Below, in pieces: positions 21,081 through 22,634 of a stretch of 22,634 nt of DNA. Below the pieces are notes generated by a model. That model searched no databases. It was not told the DNA's origin and worked only from the letters and a program-made list of their open reading frames with translations. Origin of the DNA: Candidatus Shapirobacteria bacterium (GTDB taxonomy: Bacteria; Patescibacteriota; Microgenomatia; UBA12405); contig JAQVQI010000006.1 of assembly GCA_028701645.1 (NCBI GenBank), forward strand, positions 1 to 22,634, given 5' to 3'. The position numbers and the translations under genes are program-made. How positions within the stretch are numbered: position 1 is the first letter of the stretch; the number at the start of each line of letters is the position of its first letter.

Positions 21081-22208
21081 ATGAAATTTTTTGTAAAAAC
21101 TTTTGGTTGTGCTCAAAATACGGCAGATTCTGAACGAATTCGATTTTATTACTTAAACAACGGATACGAAGAAGTAAAAAACTGGAGAGAAGCAGACTTG
21201 GTGATTATAAATAGTTGTATTGTCAGAGAGTCGGCCGAAAATAGGGTTTATGGACTGATTAATGAAATAGACAAAGAAGATAATAGATCGTCGATTGTAG
21301 ATCGTAGAAAAACAAAAATTATTGTGACGGGATGTTTGGCAGGATTGGCTGATAAATCAAAGAATAAAGTAAAACTGAAACAATTAAAAAGAGATTTCCC
21401 AACAGTTAGTGAATTTATGCCAATTGAAAAAATTAGTTACAACATTAAACCTTTAAGAGAAAATAAAGACTTAGCCTTAATTCCAATTAGTTTTGGTTGT
21501 AGTAATATGTGTAGCTATTGTATTGTGCCGTTTGCCAGAGGTCAAGAAAAATCAAGAAAAATGGAAGTTATATTAAAAGAAATTGATGAAGTAATAAATC
21601 AGGGATATAAAAAAGTGATGTTAATTGGACAAAATGTTAACTCATACGGGGCTGATTTTACAATCTCCCCTAACCCCTCTTTGACAAGAGGGGAAGATTT
21701 TGGATATGTAAGAATGGGGAAGAAAAGATTTAAAAGCATGTTCCATGTTTTATTAGAAGAAGTAGCCAAAAAGAATTTAGAGAAAATTTCGTTTGTTAGT
21801 AGTAATCCTTGGGATTTTTCTGATGAATTAATTGACACAATTGCGGCACACAAAAACATTGACCGATTACTCCACTTACCATTTCAAGCTGGTGATGATG
21901 AGATATTAAAAAGAATGAATCGTGGTTATACATTTGATGAATATTTGGAATTGGTAAATAAAATTAAATCAAAAGTACCAGAGGTCAGATTTTCGACCGA
22001 TATAATTATTGGTTTCCCTGGAGAAGACGATAAAGCTTTTGAAAGAACAGTTGATTTGTGTAAAAAGGTGGGGTTTGAAATTGCCTATTTGAATAAGTAT
22101 TCTCCCAGAAAAGGAACAGTTAGTGCAAAAATTTATAAAGATGACGTACCAATGAAGGAAAAGAAAAGACGGTGGGAGATACTAAATAAACTAATTAATA
22201 ATTTCTAA
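21081..22208 (+). CDS. miaB: MiaB-type tRNA-2-methylthio-N6-dimethylallyladenosine synthase lacking a TRAM domain
   Basis: 375 residues; radical SAM enzyme adding a methylthio group to i6A37 of tRNA. The N-terminal MTTase domain has the three cluster cysteines C10 (TFGCAQN), C46 (NSCIVRESAENR) and C85 (TGCLAG). The radical SAM cluster is C140-x3-C144-x2-C147, followed by IVPFARGQEKSR. LIGQNVNSYG favours MiaB over RimO. The chain stops about 30 residues after YSPRKGT, so the C-terminal TRAM domain of about 60 residues is missing. Two repeat-derived insertions occur: near residues 69-76 and 194-207. The start is ATG 21081; GTG 21078 is possible. The last codons and stop lie in a heptamer array. 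Confidence 0.9.
   Translation: MKFFVKTFGCAQNTADSERIRFYYLNNGYEEVKNWREADLVIINSCIVRESAENRVYGLINEIDKEDNRSSIVDRRKTKIIVTGCLAGLADKSKNKVKLKQLKRDFPTVSEFMPIEKISYNIKPLRENKDLALIPISFGCSNMCSYCIVPFARGQEKSRKMEVILKEIDEVINQGYKKVMLIGQNVNSYGADFTISPNPSLTRGEDFGYVRMGKKRFKSMFHVLLEEVAKKNLEKISFVSSNPWDFSDELIDTIAAHKNIDRLLHLPFQAGDDEILKRMNRGYTFDEYLELVNKIKSKVPEVRFSTDIIIGFPGEDDKAFERTVDLCKKVGFEIAYLNKYSPRKGTVSAKIYKDDVPMKEKKRRWEILNKLINNF
21284..21307. repeat. Heptamer array translated inside miaB
   Basis: ATCGTCG, ATTGTAG, ATCGTAG follow in tandem (21287-21307), giving two TAGATCGT copies 14 bases apart. They encode RSSIVDRR, a stretch between the helix after C46 and the strand before C85 that is not part of the conserved MTTase core. 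Confidence 0.6.
21664..21696. repeat. REP-like palindromic element inside miaB
   Basis: CCCCTCTT (21674-21681) and AAGAGGGG (21686-21693) form a perfect 8-base stem with a TGAC loop. A second CTCCCC precedes it at 21665-21670. The block is GC-rich within AT-rich coding sequence. It is translated as SPNPSLTRGE, inserted after the conserved QNVNSYG motif. Confidence 0.7.
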
Positions 22209-22234
22209 TTTCTAATTACTAATTACTAATTTCT
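22200..22234. repeat. Five-unit heptamer array between miaB and mltG
   Basis: AATTTCT, AATTTCT, AATTACT, AATTACT, AATTTCT in exact 7-base register, then a run of A. The first unit contributes the last codons and the TAA stop of miaB. The array fills the convergent spacer to the mltG stop; no terminator hairpin is seen in it. Confidence 0.85.
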
Positions 22235-22245
22235 AAAAAAAATGA

Positions 22246-22634
22246 TTATTTAAGGTATTTGGCGATGTTGGAATTGTGTTCGTCGAGAGTTTTGGCATAA
22301 TACATTTTGCCATCATTACCAGTAATATAGTATATATAGTCTGAATCTGTGGGATGGAAAGCGGCAAAAAGTGAGTTATATCCTGGACTACAAATTGGTC
22401 GAGGAGGTAAACCTTGATTTTTGTAAGTATTAAAAGGTGAATCAAGTTGTATATCGGTTTTGGTGATTGGTAACTGCCAATATTTGTCGATTAATTTGTT
22501 TTGGTTATCTCGGACATATAAGACAGTGGCATCGATTTGAAGAGGCATACCTAAATTTAGCCGATTAATAATAATTCCAGCAATCATTTGTTTGGATTCT
22601 AAAGACCGGCCTTCCCTTTCGAGCAAAGAAGCTA
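22246..22634 (-). CDS. mltG: Endolytic transglycosylase MltG (YceG-like), C-terminal part
   Basis: The gene enters from the right edge; about 129 C-terminal codons are visible. MltG cleaves nascent peptidoglycan at the outer face of the membrane and sets glycan strand length. The visible part starts ASLLEREGRS, which corresponds to the family's ASIIEKE-like segment containing the catalytic Glu. It continues with NRLNLGMPLQIDATVLY, the SPFNTYKNQGLPPRPICSPG motif and KTLDEHNSNIAKYL, all diagnostic. The N-terminal membrane anchor and LysM-like region lie outside the window. It ends 38 bases from the convergent miaB stop, separated by a repeat array. Confidence 0.93.
   Translation of the reverse strand, partial: ASLLEREGRSLESKQMIAGIIINRLNLGMPLQIDATVLYVRDNQNKLIDKYWQLPITKTDIQLDSPFNTYKNQGLPPRPICSPGYNSLFAAFHPTDSDYIYYITGNDGKMYYAKTLDEHNSNIAKYLK

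Noticed and set aside
21081..22208. RimO (S12 methylthiotransferase) for the radical SAM gene
   Set aside because: QNVNSYG and CIVPFARG fit MiaB; RimO has different residues there and normally carries TRAM.

Overview
The window looks like a chromosomal segment of a Candidate Phyla Radiation (Patescibacteria) bacterium, most likely of the Microgenomates type. This assignment is an inference, not a database match. It rests on AT-rich DNA, compact spacing, ribosomal proteins close to family minimum length, very few Shine-Dalgarno sequences, TAA at every visible stop, and envelope proteins with low-complexity Thr/Pro tails. Almost all genes are on the minus strand, so transcription runs from high to low coordinates.

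Layout in the direction of minus-strand transcription. At the right edge (22246-22634) is the C-terminal part of an MltG-type lytic transglycosylase. Convergent to it on the plus strand are a small secreted Ig-like protein with a sortase-like tail (20582-21064) and a MiaB-type tRNA methylthiotransferase (21081-22208). Divergent from that pair is a membrane protein with a six-cysteine extracellular module (19721-20518). Then comes rpoB with a strong promoter (19671-19699) and a GC-rich, apparently folded leader (19603-19659), followed by rpoC, rpsL (uS12) and rpsG (uS7). In the usual str arrangement fusA would follow. Here about 5.3 kb intervenes: a membrane protein with a LytR_C domain (9977-11362), the dTDP-L-rhamnose genes rmlB, rmlC and rmlD (7361-9925), and a plus-strand FAD oxidoreductase (6166-7359). 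The str/S10 order then resumes: fusA, tuf (with its own promoter, 3880-3908), rpsJ, rplC, rplD, rplW and rplB, which runs off the left edge.

How the parts fit. The window encodes the RNA polymerase core beta and beta-prime subunits, both main elongation factors, seven ribosomal proteins and one tRNA-modifying enzyme. Interleaved are cell-surface functions: rhamnose activation, a LytR_C protein, peptidoglycan cleavage and surface-anchored proteins. No rmlA is present, so dTDP-rhamnose synthesis needs a gene elsewhere.

Points most worth attention: an EF-Tu whose switch I lacks the near-universal RGIT motif; natural RpoB and S12 residues that match classical rifampicin- and streptomycin-resistance positions; a palindromic repeat translated in frame inside miaB; spacers built from 7-9 bp repeat arrays; a structured rpoB leader; and a pacifastin-like cysteine module in a bacterial membrane protein. 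No spacer exceeds about 150 bases, so there is no long empty stretch. No tRNA, rRNA, CRISPR array or insertion sequence was recognised.
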